A stretch of DNA of 64,000 bases, taken from Roseibium sediminicola. GTDB lineage: Bacteria; Pseudomonadota; Alphaproteobacteria; Rhizobiales; Stappiaceae. The position numbers and the translations under genes were made by a program. The notes under the pieces were generated by a model. The model saw only the letters and a list, made by a program, of their open reading frames with translations. It made no database searches and had not been told where the DNA came from. This document shows, in pieces, positions 17,288 to 25,950 of this stretch (its first letter is position 1; each line of letters begins with the position of its first letter). The stretch lies in contig NZ_JALNMJ010000017.1 in the NCBI RefSeq assembly GCF_023156505.1, positions 62,001 to 126,000 of the forward strand, written 5' to 3'.

Positions 17288-17435
17288 GTCATCCCGGACG
17301 CAGCGCAGCGGAGATCCGGGACCCACTCGCTGATCCGTTTGCCGAAGCTTTTGTCACTCCATCAGGGCGGTGCCCTCATGCCAAGGCTCTGCAAACGAGT
17401 AGGCGCCGGGTCGCGCTTCGCTTGCCCGGGGTGAC
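17288..17435. repeat. Family A palindromic repeat unit
   Basis: This unit lies in the 452-bp gap between fbp and the next plus-strand gene. The left end is GTCATCCCGGAC with GCAGCGCAGCGGAGATCCGGGACCCACTC-type sequence; the right end is the inverted form CGCTTGCCCGGGGTGAC. The rest of 17188-17639 shows no gene. Confidence 0.75.
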
Positions 17436-17639
17436 ACCAGTGTTTGCAGCACGCTTTTACGCAAGTCCCATAGGCGGCCCTGCAAAGATGTGCTCTGTGC
17501 CCGTCTCCCCCACCCGGCAATTCCTGCCGCCCCTTCAGGTCCCCTGTGCATATCGGCGAAGGAATCAGTTGGCCGCGTTGCCGGCGTCAGGGGCAAGGCG
17601 CAGGGTTGAGCTGTTGGTTTTCCGCTGAAAGAGGATGCG

Positions 17640-18929
17640 ATGGCAACGCGGGATAGGATGGCCGGGCAGACACAGCTGGCTCTGGACGAACAGCCGGAGC
17701 GCTCCCTGCCGCCCACATACGCAACCTATGAATGGACCGGTGAAGGCCTCAGCGAACGCTGCGGCAGCGACGCCATTGTCTATGCCTATTGGGACCGGCC
17801 CTTTGCCTGCACGATCCGCCGCCAGCACCGCGAGGACCAGGACCTTCTGCCGGACTGGCCCATGCTCGACGCCACGGATTACGGCCGGACCGCCGGCGAC
17901 AAGAGCGTGCTCGCCCATCATCCGCGCACGCTTGGCACCGGCATCGCCGCCGGGCCCGGCGCCGAGGCGGCCGTTACCGACTATCTCCTGTCGCTGCCGC
18001 GTCTGCTGACGCGCCTCGCCGCCCCCTTTGGCGACCAGCAATGGCTGCTGCTCGATCTCTTCCGCCGCTCGTCCGATCTCTGGAAGCTGGTGCACCGGCA
18101 GACAGCCCTCGGCCGCCTCGGCACCCTGTCGCTGACGCTGGAACTTTTCAGCACCGCTGGCCGGACCGCCCCCCGGCAACGGCAGAATTTTGCCGAATTC
18201 CTGTCGCTCTCCACAAGGGAGATCGTCCTGCACCGCTTTCTCGGCAAGCGTCCGGCCCCGGCCCTGCTCGCCGCGCTTGAGCGTTTCCCTCCGGGTGTGA
18301 GCCTGCTGGAGGACCGTGACCTCAAGGCCGCCTTTACAGCGGCCGCCGAGACCAGCGTTCCGGACAGCATCGCCCGCCTGGAGGACAAGAAGGTCAGGGC
18401 CATCCTCTCAGACACCGGCTGGGAGGCGATGCTGGACGCCCACGCGCTGATCGACGGGGGCGTCTCCCTGCCCCGCCTGATCGCCACAATCAATGCCGGC
18501 CTGCGCAATCTGACGGAGACGGAACGGCCGGGCGCGCTGAAAGGCCTTGCCCAGGTCCGCGCGCCGCAATCCCTGCAATGGTGGCTGGCGCACTGGACCA
18601 TGCTTGCCGGCCGCAGCCGCTCCTTCCCCGAATCGCCGATCCCGCCGTCGCCCTTGCTGAGCCCGCTCACCAGCGCCGCGGAGCTGACCCTTGAAAGCCG
18701 GCGCATGCGCAACGGCGTCGACCGCTTCCTGGCCGACGTGCTCGCCGGAGACCTCTATTTCTACCACTTCGACGGCGCCCCGGCGGCAACGATCTGCCTG
18801 GCGGCAACGGGCAAGGACGACTGGGTCCTGCTGGAGGTGCTGGGCGAGGACGGGGTGCCGATCCAGGAGGAGGCGTATCAGGAGATTGTGCCGACCTTGT
18901 TGTCGCAGCAAGTGGCAAGGCGGGAGTGA
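17640..18929 (+). CDS. Uncharacterised 429-residue protein
   Basis: I do not recognise this protein. It is soluble, rich in Ala, Leu and Arg, with mostly helical-looking sequence and no signal peptide or membrane segment. An AAAGAGGATGCG ribosome site precedes the ATG, and codon use matches its neighbours, so it is a real gene. The C-terminal part (ESRRMRNGVDRFLADVLAGD, then a hydrophobic ATICLAATGK) faintly recalls the PcfJ-like pattern, but the usual Cys position is Gly here, so I do not assign it. It is transcribed alone, with repeats upstream. Confidence 0.6.
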   Translation: MATRDRMAGQTQLALDEQPERSLPPTYATYEWTGEGLSERCGSDAIVYAYWDRPFACTIRRQHREDQDLLPDWPMLDATDYGRTAGDKSVLAHHPRTLGTGIAAGPGAEAAVTDYLLSLPRLLTRLAAPFGDQQWLLLDLFRRSSDLWKLVHRQTALGRLGTLSLTLELFSTAGRTAPRQRQNFAEFLSLSTREIVLHRFLGKRPAPALLAALERFPPGVSLLEDRDLKAAFTAAAETSVPDSIARLEDKKVRAILSDTGWEAMLDAHALIDGGVSLPRLIATINAGLRNLTETERPGALKGLAQVRAPQSLQWWLAHWTMLAGRSRSFPESPIPPSPLLSPLTSAAELTLESRRMRNGVDRFLADVLAGDLYFYHFDGAPAATICLAATGKDDWVLLEVLGEDGVPIQEEAYQEIVPTLLSQQVARRE

Positions 18930-19003
18930 TATTCGGATCGAAGAAACCGAACACCTTGTTTAGGCCGCCTTTCGGAAGCCAACGCGGCGTTGCCAGATAC
19001 GGT

Positions 19004-20185
19004 TCACTTCGCGAAATTGATTTCGAACAGTCTTGAGAAGAACCCGCGTGCCTTTTCGTTGCCCGGCTGGTCCTTTTCTATGCGCGCCGGCAGAAATTCA
19101 AGCACGATTTGGCGGTTCTGATGGTCTCCGATGAAACAGGTCCGGATCCGGTAATGGCGCTTGAGACCGATGTGACTGTGCACCTGCCAGACACGCCCCC
19201 CATCCCAGCCGACATTATCGAGCACGAGTGTGAGATCGCGCACATCTGTCGGGCTCAGCAATTTGTCCGTCAGCCGTTCTCTGCCGATCTGCGCCGGTGT
19301 CAGACCGAGTTCGCCGCGTCCCGCATTGTTGGCATATTTGATGCGCCGCGAATTGAGATCAGCGACCAAAATGGGCGTAGGGACCGCATCCAGGATCTCC
19401 GTAGCCGCGATTTCCTGGGCTTTGTTCGTGTATTCGCCCACAAAAACGCATCCGCCATTTGCATGCTCCAGCGCCAAGGGGTGCAGGCTGAACAGCACGG
19501 TTTTTTCCGTGCCATCCGCTTGGGCCAGCTTGAAGGAGTCCTGAATGGACTTGGAATTGGAGAACAGACTGGCGAACGAGGCTGAGAGTTTCTTGCCGAT
19601 ATGGTTCGGAACCATGCGCGCGTCGCGCCCGATAATGTTTTTTGCGTCCTTGATGGCAAACATCGTTAAGAACTGGCGGTTCGCGGAGCGGATGACACCC
19701 ATTCGGTCGGTGACGAGAATGGCGTTAGGAGCCGCGACAAAGGCATGAGACAGGCTATGTAAAATGCTGGGCACTTCAAGCTTTGCAGGCGTATCCATCG
19801 GACACTCCCTCATCAGCCCGACAACCAGGGGCGCAACACCGCGCAGCACCCGAGCCGCGACAAGGTCAAAGAGCTTGTCCCCCGCCTCCGTTTTCATGGT
19901 CAACCGGAGCGGCGCGGACAAGCCATGCTCCACGGCATTGGAGATCATTTGCAGGAATGGCGTTCTATCCGGCTGGTGATAATACTGCAGGGCTTGCTTG
20001 ATCGGGAGTTTGGCCAGCCGGTAGCCCCTCACGCTGGCAACATCGGTTCGCTGCCAGCAGATTTCTTCCCGCATTGGGTCATATCCCCAATAAGAAATAC
20101 CCATGCTGAAAAGAAGTGCGTTTGTTTCCGAATTCGGCACCAGCTGCCGCATGGAACGAAGCAAAATGTTGAGATCTGTGGGCAT
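19004..20185 (-). CDS. Multi-PAS protein without output domain
   Basis: A 393-residue soluble protein that appears to consist of three PAS-type domains: about residues 25-130 (ISYWGYDPMREEICWQRTD), about 145-260 (AAPNAILVTDRMGVIRSAN, then KTVLFSLHPLALEHANGG) and about 265-375 (EILDAVPTPILVADLNSRR, KYANNAGRGELGLTPAQIG). The C-terminus is short and basic, with no kinase, GGDEF, EAL or DNA-binding domain. It may act as an adaptor or sensor partner for another protein. The start is the ATG at 20185; the upstream region is AT-rich. Confidence 0.65.
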   Translation of the reverse strand: MPTDLNILLRSMRQLVPNSETNALLFSMGISYWGYDPMREEICWQRTDVASVRGYRLAKLPIKQALQYYHQPDRTPFLQMISNAVEHGLSAPLRLTMKTEAGDKLFDLVAARVLRGVAPLVVGLMRECPMDTPAKLEVPSILHSLSHAFVAAPNAILVTDRMGVIRSANRQFLTMFAIKDAKNIIGRDARMVPNHIGKKLSASFASLFSNSKSIQDSFKLAQADGTEKTVLFSLHPLALEHANGGCVFVGEYTNKAQEIAATEILDAVPTPILVADLNSRRIKYANNAGRGELGLTPAQIGRERLTDKLLSPTDVRDLTLVLDNVGWDGGRVWQVHSHIGLKRHYRIRTCFIGDHQNRQIVLEFLPARIEKDQPGNEKARGFFSRLFEINFAK

Positions 20186-20462
20186 AATCGGCCCTTATTC
20201 ACCCTAGGGAGCAACTTCCAATTGAACGTTTCAAAGTTGAAAATTGGGTAAATTCAGGATGCTAATTGGTGTTTTCAGAGAAAAAATCGCAGAAATCGGC
20301 TGTTTCCCGGATCAGCCCCAACACAATGAACAAAAGCGCCAAAGGAGACTGCGCCAACTTATAAGTTCTACCCGGATGCCAGGGGCGCTAATTGTTGGTG
20401 CTTCAACAAGCACGGAACTGCCTGCAGCCAAATTTCGATCGCGGTATTTACTTCAGGAAAAA

Positions 20463-20538
<76 letters not shown>

Positions 20539-20767
20539 ATCAACGACGAAGGCCGCTTAAGGGCAGCGGCGCGCCGGATTGCGGGTGTATATACCGGGCT
20601 CTTCCCCGAGGCAATGGGGGATGTGACAATTTTTTGTCAAGGCGGCCATGCAGTTAACGCATATCCCTGACAAACTGACCCAAACGGAACGATTGCACAA
20701 ATGCAACGCCTCCAGCGTAACTTTCAGAAACATCTGAAAACTTTGACGCAATAAATGAAATTAAGGC

Positions 20768-20796
20768 TTGACCGGTCCGGGAGGCCTCACTAGGGT
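20768..20796 (+). promoter_or_regulatory. Probable promoter of the ilv leader
   Basis: TTGACC (20768-20773), a 17-bp spacer and TAGGGT (20791-20796) form a plausible housekeeping promoter about 165 bp upstream of the leader peptide. It is the only good -35/-10 pair I see before the leader. Confidence 0.45.
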
Positions 20797-20962
20797 GCGC
20801 CGCATCAAGCCCGGACGGACAGTACGGGCCTGTGCCGTTTCAATGCCGAAGCTGCTGGCAGATCAACACCTTGCCGGCGTTCCTTCGACAGGGCCGGCGG
20901 GGAGATCCTCAACAACGCTGTCCAGGGCCTTTTGGCCTGCAGCATCAAAGGACCGGGACGAC

Positions 20963-21019
20963 ATGGTCATGTCGCTCATTCTAATCGTAGTAGGAAAGCG
21001 CGCCTCCGCAGCGGGTTGA
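20963..21019 (+). CDS. ilv operon leader peptide (18 residues)
   Basis: A short frame MVMSLILIVVGKRASAAG with GGGACG upstream. The run Leu-Ile-Leu-Ile-Val-Val (codons CTC ATT CTA ATC GTA GTA, 20975-20992) is what a branched-chain amino acid attenuator needs: ribosome stalling there reports a shortage of Leu, Ile or Val. CTA and GTA are rare codons in this window, which would sharpen the response. It is followed by a nested hairpin and a terminator, then ilvB. Confidence 0.85.
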   Translation: MVMSLILIVVGKRASAAG

Positions 21020-21073
21020 GACCCGAACGGACCAGATGGCGCGCGACCAAGGCTCCCTAAGGGGCCTTTTTTT
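20998..21073 (+). promoter_or_regulatory. Transcription attenuator of the ilvB operon
   Basis: The first structure is a nested stem: GCGCGCC (20998-21004) with GGCGCGC (21038-21044), TCCG (21005-21008) with CGGA (21028-21031), and CGGGT (21012-21016) with ACCCG (21021-21025). The terminator is AAGGCTCC (21049-21056), loop CTAA, GGGGCCTT (21061-21068) and a T-run to 21073. Its 5' arm begins inside the last leader codons, so a stalled ribosome would disturb the first stem. The exact antiterminator pairing is not resolved by eye. Confidence 0.8.
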
Positions 21074-21197
21074 GTACCCGCCAGCTGACACCGCTTCCCT
21101 TAAACGAGCCGGATCTTTGACGCCGCAGACGTTGGGCCGATAACAACACAACGAGAGCCAAGCCTGACACTCCAGGCGAACTGCAAGGACGGAAAGA

Positions 21198-22973
21198 ATG
21201 ACACGGGAAATGACCGGCGCCGAAATGGTCATCCAGGCGCTGAAAGACCAGGGAGTTGACACGATCTTCGGCTACCCGGGCGGTGCTGTGCTTCCCATTT
21301 ACGACGAGATCATTCAGCAGGAAGGTCTTGAGCACATTCTCGTGCGTCACGAGCAGGGCGCCGGCCACGCGGCCGAAGGTTATGCCCGTTCCACCGGCAA
21401 GCCGGGCGTTGCCCTGGTCACCTCGGGCCCCGGCGCGACCAACATGGTCACCGCGCTGACCGACGCCATGCTGGATTCGATCCCACTGGTCTGTATTACC
21501 GGCCAGGTGCCGACGCATCTCATCGGCAACGACGCCTTCCAGGAATGCGACACGGTCGGCATCACCCGCCCCTGCACCAAGCACAATTGGCTGGTGCGCA
21601 ATGTCGACGACCTGCCGCGCATCCTGCACGAGGCGTTTTATGTCGCCACTTCCGGCCGTCCGGGCCCGGTTGTCGTCGACATTCCGAAGGACGTCCAGTT
21701 CGCCACCGGCACCTATCAGGGCCCGACGCCGAACCCGGCCGCGGCCCACAAGAGCTACCGCCCGCAGCTGAAGGGCGATGCCGCCGGCATCCGCCAGGCC
21801 GTCGAGCTGATGGCCGCCGCGAAAAAGCCGGTGCTCTATACCGGCGGCGGTGTCATCAATTCCGGCACCCAGGCCTGCCAGCTGCTGCGCGAGCTGGTCT
21901 CGCTGACCGGTTTCCCGATCACCTCCACGCTGATGGGCCTTGGCGCCTATCCGGCTTCCGGCGACAATTGGCTGGGCATGCTGGGCATGCACGGCACCTA
22001 TGAGGCCAACATGGCGATGCACGATTGCGACCTGATGGTCTGCATCGGCGCCCGCTTCGACGACCGTATCACCGGACGCACCGACGCCTTCTCGCCCGGC
22101 TCGCGCAAGATCCACATCGACATCGACCCGTCTTCCATCAACAAGACCATCAATGTAGACCTGCCGATCATCGGCGATGTCGCCCATGTTCTGGAAGACA
22201 CGGTCCGGATCTGGCGCTCGTCCTCCAAGAAGTCGGACGAGGCGGCCATGAAGGCCTGGTGGCAGCAGATCGACCAGTGGCGTGCCCGCAACTCGCTGGC
22301 CTACAAGCCCAACGAAGACATCATCATGCCGCAATACGCGATCCAGCGGCTCTATGAACTGACCAAGCACCGCAAGACCTTCATCTCCACGGAAGTCGGT
22401 CAGCACCAGATGTGGGCGGCGCAGTTCTACGGCTTCGAGGAGCCGAACCGCTGGCTGACCTCCGGCGGCCTCGGCACCATGGGCTACGGCCTGCCGGCGG
22501 CGATCGGCGCGCAGACCGCGCACCGCGACGCGCTTTGCATCGACATTGCCGGCGATGCCTCGATCCTGATGAACATCCAGGAAATGTCGACCGCCGTTCA
22601 GTTCGGCTTACCCGTAAAGGTGTTCATCCTGAACAACCAGTATATGGGCATGGTGCGCCAGTGGCAGCAGCTCCTGCACGGCAACCGGCTGTCCCATTCC
22701 TACACCGACAGCCTGCCGGACTTCGTCAAGCTGGCGGACGCCTATGGCGGTGTCGGCTTCCGGGTGGACAAGCCGGGCGACCTGGACGGCGCCATCGAGG
22801 AGATGATCGCCGTCGACAAGCCGGTCCTGTTCGACTGCCGCGTCGCCAATCTCGCCAACTGTTTCCCGATGATCCCGTCGGGCAAGGCCCACAATGAAAT
22901 GCTGCTGCCGGACGAAGCCAATGACGAGGCCGTCGCCAACGCGATCAGCGCCGAAGGCAAATCCCTGGTTTGA
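21198..22973 (+). CDS. ilvB: Acetolactate synthase large (catalytic) subunit
   Basis: A 591-residue ThDP enzyme condensing pyruvate to 2-acetolactate, or with 2-oxobutyrate to acetohydroxybutyrate, the first step to Val, Leu and Ile. Visible features are FGYPGGAVLPIYD near residue 24-36, the catalytic Glu in VRHEQGAGHAAEGYARSTG (about 50), SGPGATNMVTAL near 77, the FAD-binding middle domain, and the ThDP motif GDASILMNIQE near 452-462. The length is normal. It is preceded by the attenuator. It is followed not by ilvH but by an inserted membrane-protein gene, with a TTGA overlap. Confidence 0.97.
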   Translation: MTREMTGAEMVIQALKDQGVDTIFGYPGGAVLPIYDEIIQQEGLEHILVRHEQGAGHAAEGYARSTGKPGVALVTSGPGATNMVTALTDAMLDSIPLVCITGQVPTHLIGNDAFQECDTVGITRPCTKHNWLVRNVDDLPRILHEAFYVATSGRPGPVVVDIPKDVQFATGTYQGPTPNPAAAHKSYRPQLKGDAAGIRQAVELMAAAKKPVLYTGGGVINSGTQACQLLRELVSLTGFPITSTLMGLGAYPASGDNWLGMLGMHGTYEANMAMHDCDLMVCIGARFDDRITGRTDAFSPGSRKIHIDIDPSSINKTINVDLPIIGDVAHVLEDTVRIWRSSSKKSDEAAMKAWWQQIDQWRARNSLAYKPNEDIIMPQYAIQRLYELTKHRKTFISTEVGQHQMWAAQFYGFEEPNRWLTSGGLGTMGYGLPAAIGAQTAHRDALCIDIAGDASILMNIQEMSTAVQFGLPVKVFILNNQYMGMVRQWQQLLHGNRLSHSYTDSLPDFVKLADAYGGVGFRVDKPGDLDGAIEEMIAVDKPVLFDCRVANLANCFPMIPSGKAHNEMLLPDEANDEAVANAISAEGKSLV

Positions 22974-22981
22974 GTAAACGA

Positions 22982-23440
22982 ATGTCGCTAGCGCTAGTCA
23001 TTCTCATGTTGCTTATCGCATGGCCCTTGCAGCTTCTCGGAAGCTTCACGGGGACTTGTACCATGGCTGACAATGGCGCAGCGACTTCAGGAGCACTGTA
23101 CAGCATCGTTCCGCTTATGATTGCCGCCATGGGAAGCATAGTCTTAACCCGCAGGAGGCGCACAGATCGGCAAAACAGCAGAAGTCTTCTGCTGTTTTTT
23201 CCGGCTCTGTTGTTAGTCGGAATGGTTATGTCTAGCAGCAGTACTTGGTGGTCAGTTCTGCAATTTGGAACACCCTGTGGTGAGCCATTTGCGTCCTATG
23301 GCGCTCCACTCTCGAGCCTTGCAAATTTGCTCACACTTTTTTCCTACCTCATCGCTCCGATCCTTATCGCTGCGATTTTGGTGTCGGCCTACTTATGCTT
23401 TCCGGCACGCCGATACACTTCCGGAGAATCTAGACAATGA
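22982..23440 (+). CDS. Small membrane protein inserted between ilvB and ilvH
   Basis: About 152 residues with four predicted membrane helices (near residues 5-22, 38-53, 70-85 and 105-135 from the ATG). I recognise no family. The frame fills exactly the space between ilvB and ilvH. A TTG at 22970 would overlap the ilvB stop; I list the ATG at 22982. The stop overlaps the ilvH ATG. The codon mix (CTA, CTT, TTG, GCA, TTA) is more AT-rich than the flanking genes, suggesting later acquisition. A terminator-like palindrome lies inside it at 23172-23200. Confidence 0.6.
   Translation: MSLALVILMLLIAWPLQLLGSFTGTCTMADNGAATSGALYSIVPLMIAAMGSIVLTRRRRTDRQNSRSLLLFFPALLLVGMVMSSSSTWWSVLQFGTPCGEPFASYGAPLSSLANLLTLFSYLIAPILIAAILVSAYLCFPARRYTSGESRQ
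23172..23200 (+). terminator. Terminator-like palindrome inside the ilvB-ilvH insert
   Basis: A 13-bp arm (23172-23184) is followed by one base and its perfect complement (23186-23198), with a T-run to 23200 and an A-run at the left. This is the shape of a bidirectional intrinsic terminator, yet it lies inside a reading frame and between two subunits of one enzyme. It might reduce ilvH transcription relative to ilvB, unless suppressed by translation. Confidence 0.5.
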
Positions 23441-24009
23441 ACGCCCAGAATGTTGATGCGCCTTCCGCCTATTTCCTGGCCGAAGTCAGCAATGAAATCG
23501 AAACCCACACCCTATCGCTCCTCGTCGACAACGAACCGGGCGTGCTCGCCCGCGTCATCGGCCTGTTTTCGGGCCGCGGCTACAACATCGACAGCCTGAC
23601 CGTGTCGGAGACCGAACACGAAAAGCACCTGTCGCGGATCACCATCGTGACCACCGGCACGCCGATGATCATCGAGCAGATCCGCCACCAGCTCGACCGC
23701 CTGGTGCCGGTGCACCGGGTCACCGACCTGACAGTGCGCGCCAAGCGCATCAACCAGGACAAGCCGCTGGAGCGGGAACTGGCGCTGGTCAAGGTCGCCG
23801 GCACCGGCGAGAAGCGCCTGGAGGCGCTGCGCCTGGCGGATGCGTTCCGCACAACGGTGATCGACGCCACCACCGAGCACTTCGTCTTCGAGATCACCGG
23901 CCGCACCTCCAAGATCGAGCAGTTCATCTCGATCATGAAACCGCTCGGCCTGGTCGAGGTCTCCCGCACCGGCGTCGCCGCCGTGCAGCGGGGCCCGGAG
24001 GGGCTATGA
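23437..24009 (+). CDS. ilvH: Acetolactate synthase small (regulatory) subunit
   Basis: A 190-residue regulatory subunit that activates IlvB and confers valine feedback inhibition. The N-terminal ACT domain reads HTLSLLVDNEPGVLARVIGLF, then SGRGYNIDSLTVSETE (residues about 24-60); the C-terminal domain follows ERELALVKV near 108. The length is slightly above the E. coli form, normal for Alphaproteobacteria. A GGAG site precedes the ATG, which overlaps the stop of the inserted membrane gene. A strong terminator follows. Confidence 0.96.
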   Translation: MNAQNVDAPSAYFLAEVSNEIETHTLSLLVDNEPGVLARVIGLFSGRGYNIDSLTVSETEHEKHLSRITIVTTGTPMIIEQIRHQLDRLVPVHRVTDLTVRAKRINQDKPLERELALVKVAGTGEKRLEALRLADAFRTTVIDATTEHFVFEITGRTSKIEQFISIMKPLGLVEVSRTGVAAVQRGPEGL

Positions 24010-24037
24010 GCCTTTCTGCATTGATTGATGTCTTGGG

Positions 24038-24068
24038 CCCGCCGCAGGGATGCGGCGGGTCTTTTTTT
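24038..24068 (+). terminator. Intrinsic terminator after ilvH
   Basis: CCCGCCGCA (24038-24046), loop GGGA, TGCGGCGGG (24051-24059), then TCTTTTTTT. The perfect 9-bp GC stem with a T-run marks the end of the ilv operon. Confidence 0.93.
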
Positions 24069-24108
24069 GGCAAAACTGCGCTTTCCAGGACGCATCCACA
24101 CACGCGGC

Positions 24109-24216
24109 GTCATCCTGTGGAGCGCGCCCCGCGCGCGTCTCGAAGGATCGGGCGGCACACAACAGAGCAGGCTGCCGCTCCTTCGAGACGCCGCTCACGC
24201 GGCTCCTCAGGATGAC
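24109..24216. repeat. Family B palindromic repeat unit
   Basis: The left end is GTCATCCTGTGGAGCGCGCC with GTCTCGAAGGATC; the right end is the inverted CCTTCGAGACG and GGCTCCTCAGGATGAC. It lies in the 846-bp gene-free gap 24010-24855, which is almost wholly made of repeats of families A and B. Confidence 0.8.
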
Positions 24217-24372
24217 GCTGCGGTGTGTGGTGAACGTTTGTCTGAAGGCATCTCACAAGCGCCTTCAATGCGCATCGCGATGTCCGCGGATTGGCACCGG
24301 CTTGCCGCAGCGATGTGGCGGGTCTCTTTTGTCTTCCCCCTCCGCTTCGTTTCGCACGGCCACACATTCAGC

Positions 24373-24479
24373 GTCATCCTGAGGAAGCGCGCAGCGCTGT
24401 CTCGAAGGATCCGCCGCATTGCTCCTGCGGCAGGCTGCCGCTCCGTTGAGACGCCGCTCACGCGGCTCCTCAGGATGAC
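24373..24479. repeat. Family B palindromic repeat unit
   Basis: Same organisation as the unit at 24109: GTCATCCTGAGGAAGCGC and GTCTCGAAGGATCC on the left, inverted GAGACGCCGCTCACGCGGC and TCCTCAGGATGAC on the right. The right halves of the two units are nearly identical. Confidence 0.8.
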
Positions 24480-24561
24480 GCTGTGGTATGTGGAAGGCTT
24501 TCGGGTCGGTCGCTCATCATGTTCCCTCAGTGTCTGCCGGCAAACCCTTGCCACTTCCCGT

Positions 24562-24777
24562 GGCTCTGCAAGCGAGTGGGTCCCGGCTCGGGGGCCGGGA
24601 TGATACCGGGGGAAGTGGCACCGCCTTGCGCACCTTAATTCCTCTCCATCGTCATCCCGGACGCAGCGCAGCGGAGATCCGGGACCGGAGAGCCCCCGCA
24701 GCGCCGAAAGGCCCCGACCTGTCGGCAAGCCCTGTGGCTCCCCGGTCCCGGCTCGCGCTTCGCTTGGCCGGGAAGAC
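24562..24777. repeat. Family A repeats: a short half unit and a full unit
   Basis: A half unit (about 24562-24604, GAGTGGGTCCCGGCTCG then GGCCGGGATGAT) is followed by a full unit at 24651-24777 bounded by GTCATCCCGGAC and CGCTTGGCCGGGAAGAC. The full unit is of the sub-type with internal GGGACCGGAGAGCC and GGCTCCCCGGTCCCGG. Confidence 0.7.
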
Positions 24778-24855
24778 GACGGGGAAGGCAGCATGCTTGG
24801 CAAGCCCGTTGGCCGCACCTACATCAAACACAAATCGCCTTTTCCGGACCCGCCA

Positions 24856-25674
24856 ATGCCCTTCGATCTTTCCGCCTATCTCACTCGCGTCGGCCTTGAG
24901 ACCTGCACACCGGACCTCGCCGGTCTGAAGGCCCTCCAGGCTGCCCAGATCAGCGCCATCCCGTTCGAGAACGTGCTGCCGTTTCTGGGGAGGGTGCCCG
25001 AGCTGGATGCAGACAGCCTCTGGCAGAAGCTCGTGGTCGAGCGCTGTGGCGGTTATTGTTTTGAACTCAATTCGCTGCTCGGCGAAGCTCTGGTCGCACT
25101 CGGCTTTTCCCCGCGCAAGGTGCTCGCCCGTGTGCGCCAGGGCGCGGCGGAAGGCGGCGCGCGCTCCCATCTCGCCTTTGTCGTGACGCTGGAGGGCACC
25201 GAATGGCTGGTCGATGCCGGCTTCGGCGGACAGGCGCCAGCCGAACCCGTGCGGATTTCCGACGAGCCGCAGCCGATCCGTGACCAGAGCTACCGCATCC
25301 GCTTCGAGCAGACCTCCGGCGAACATGTGCTGGAGCGCCTGACGGAGGATGGCTGGTTCCCGCTTTACGGCTTCGACCGGGCCGAGGTGCGTCCCGCCGA
25401 CATCGAGGGCGCCAACTTCCTCTGCGCGGCCTCGCCGAAAATGCCCTTTGCGGGAAGCCTGAAATTCTACCGGCTGACGGACGAGGGTTTTTTCAGCTTT
25501 CTGGACAGCCGCGCGCGCTACGTCGGTGGCGGTGAAAACCGGGAGTGGCAGATCCAGGAGGCGGACGAACTGACACGGTTTTTGCGTCAGGACCTCGGTC
25601 TTCGTTATGGCGACGAGGTCATCCGGGATCTGGCCGGGCGGTTAAAAGAACTGGCTGGAACATACTCCGCTTAA
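24856..25674 (+). CDS. Arylamine N-acetyltransferase
   Basis: A 272-residue NAT-family cytoplasmic enzyme that transfers acetyl from acetyl-CoA to arylamines or hydrazines. The triad is in place: C68 in RCGGYCFELN, H105 in ARSHLAFVV and D120 in EWLVDAGFGGQAP. Family stretches IPFENVLPFLG (near 35-45) and LNSLLGEALVALGF follow the norm, and the length is typical. The ATG at 24856 fits homologous N-termini; the 21 upstream in-frame codons lie next to a repeat. It is monocistronic, with no amide synthase nearby, so a detoxifying role is likely. Confidence 0.93.
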   Translation: MPFDLSAYLTRVGLETCTPDLAGLKALQAAQISAIPFENVLPFLGRVPELDADSLWQKLVVERCGGYCFELNSLLGEALVALGFSPRKVLARVRQGAAEGGARSHLAFVVTLEGTEWLVDAGFGGQAPAEPVRISDEPQPIRDQSYRIRFEQTSGEHVLERLTEDGWFPLYGFDRAEVRPADIEGANFLCAASPKMPFAGSLKFYRLTDEGFFSFLDSRARYVGGGENREWQIQEADELTRFLRQDLGLRYGDEVIRDLAGRLKELAGTYSA

Positions 25675-25737
25675 TCCTGAAGAACCGTTCAACCGGTCCT
25701 TCGTTAATCAGGGCAAGAATTAGCTTCCCACACCGAG

Positions 25738-25887
25738 GTCATCCCGGCCCTGAGCCAGGACCCAATCCACCTCTCGGCGATCAGGAGGCGCCGCAAAGGG
25801 CAGTGACTTGCCGCATAGCTTTACCTCTTCCCACAGCTCTGCGAACGAGTGGGTCCCGGATCTTCGCTGCGCTGCGTCCGGGATGAC
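25738..25887. repeat. Family A palindromic repeat unit
   Basis: Bounded by GTCATCCCGGCC and GCGTCCGGGATGAC. It lies between the NAT and SRPBCC genes. A family B fragment (GTCCTGAGGAGCATGC) follows at about 25919-25935. Confidence 0.7.
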
Positions 25888-25950
25888 ACCGTGCGGATGC
25901 GCCACCACACACTCGACGTCGTCCTGAGGAGCATGCAGCAAGCCGCCGCC

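Noticed and set aside
24010-24855. CRISPR-like array
   Set aside because: The repeats are long imperfect palindromes of two families with unequal spacing and no uniform spacers.
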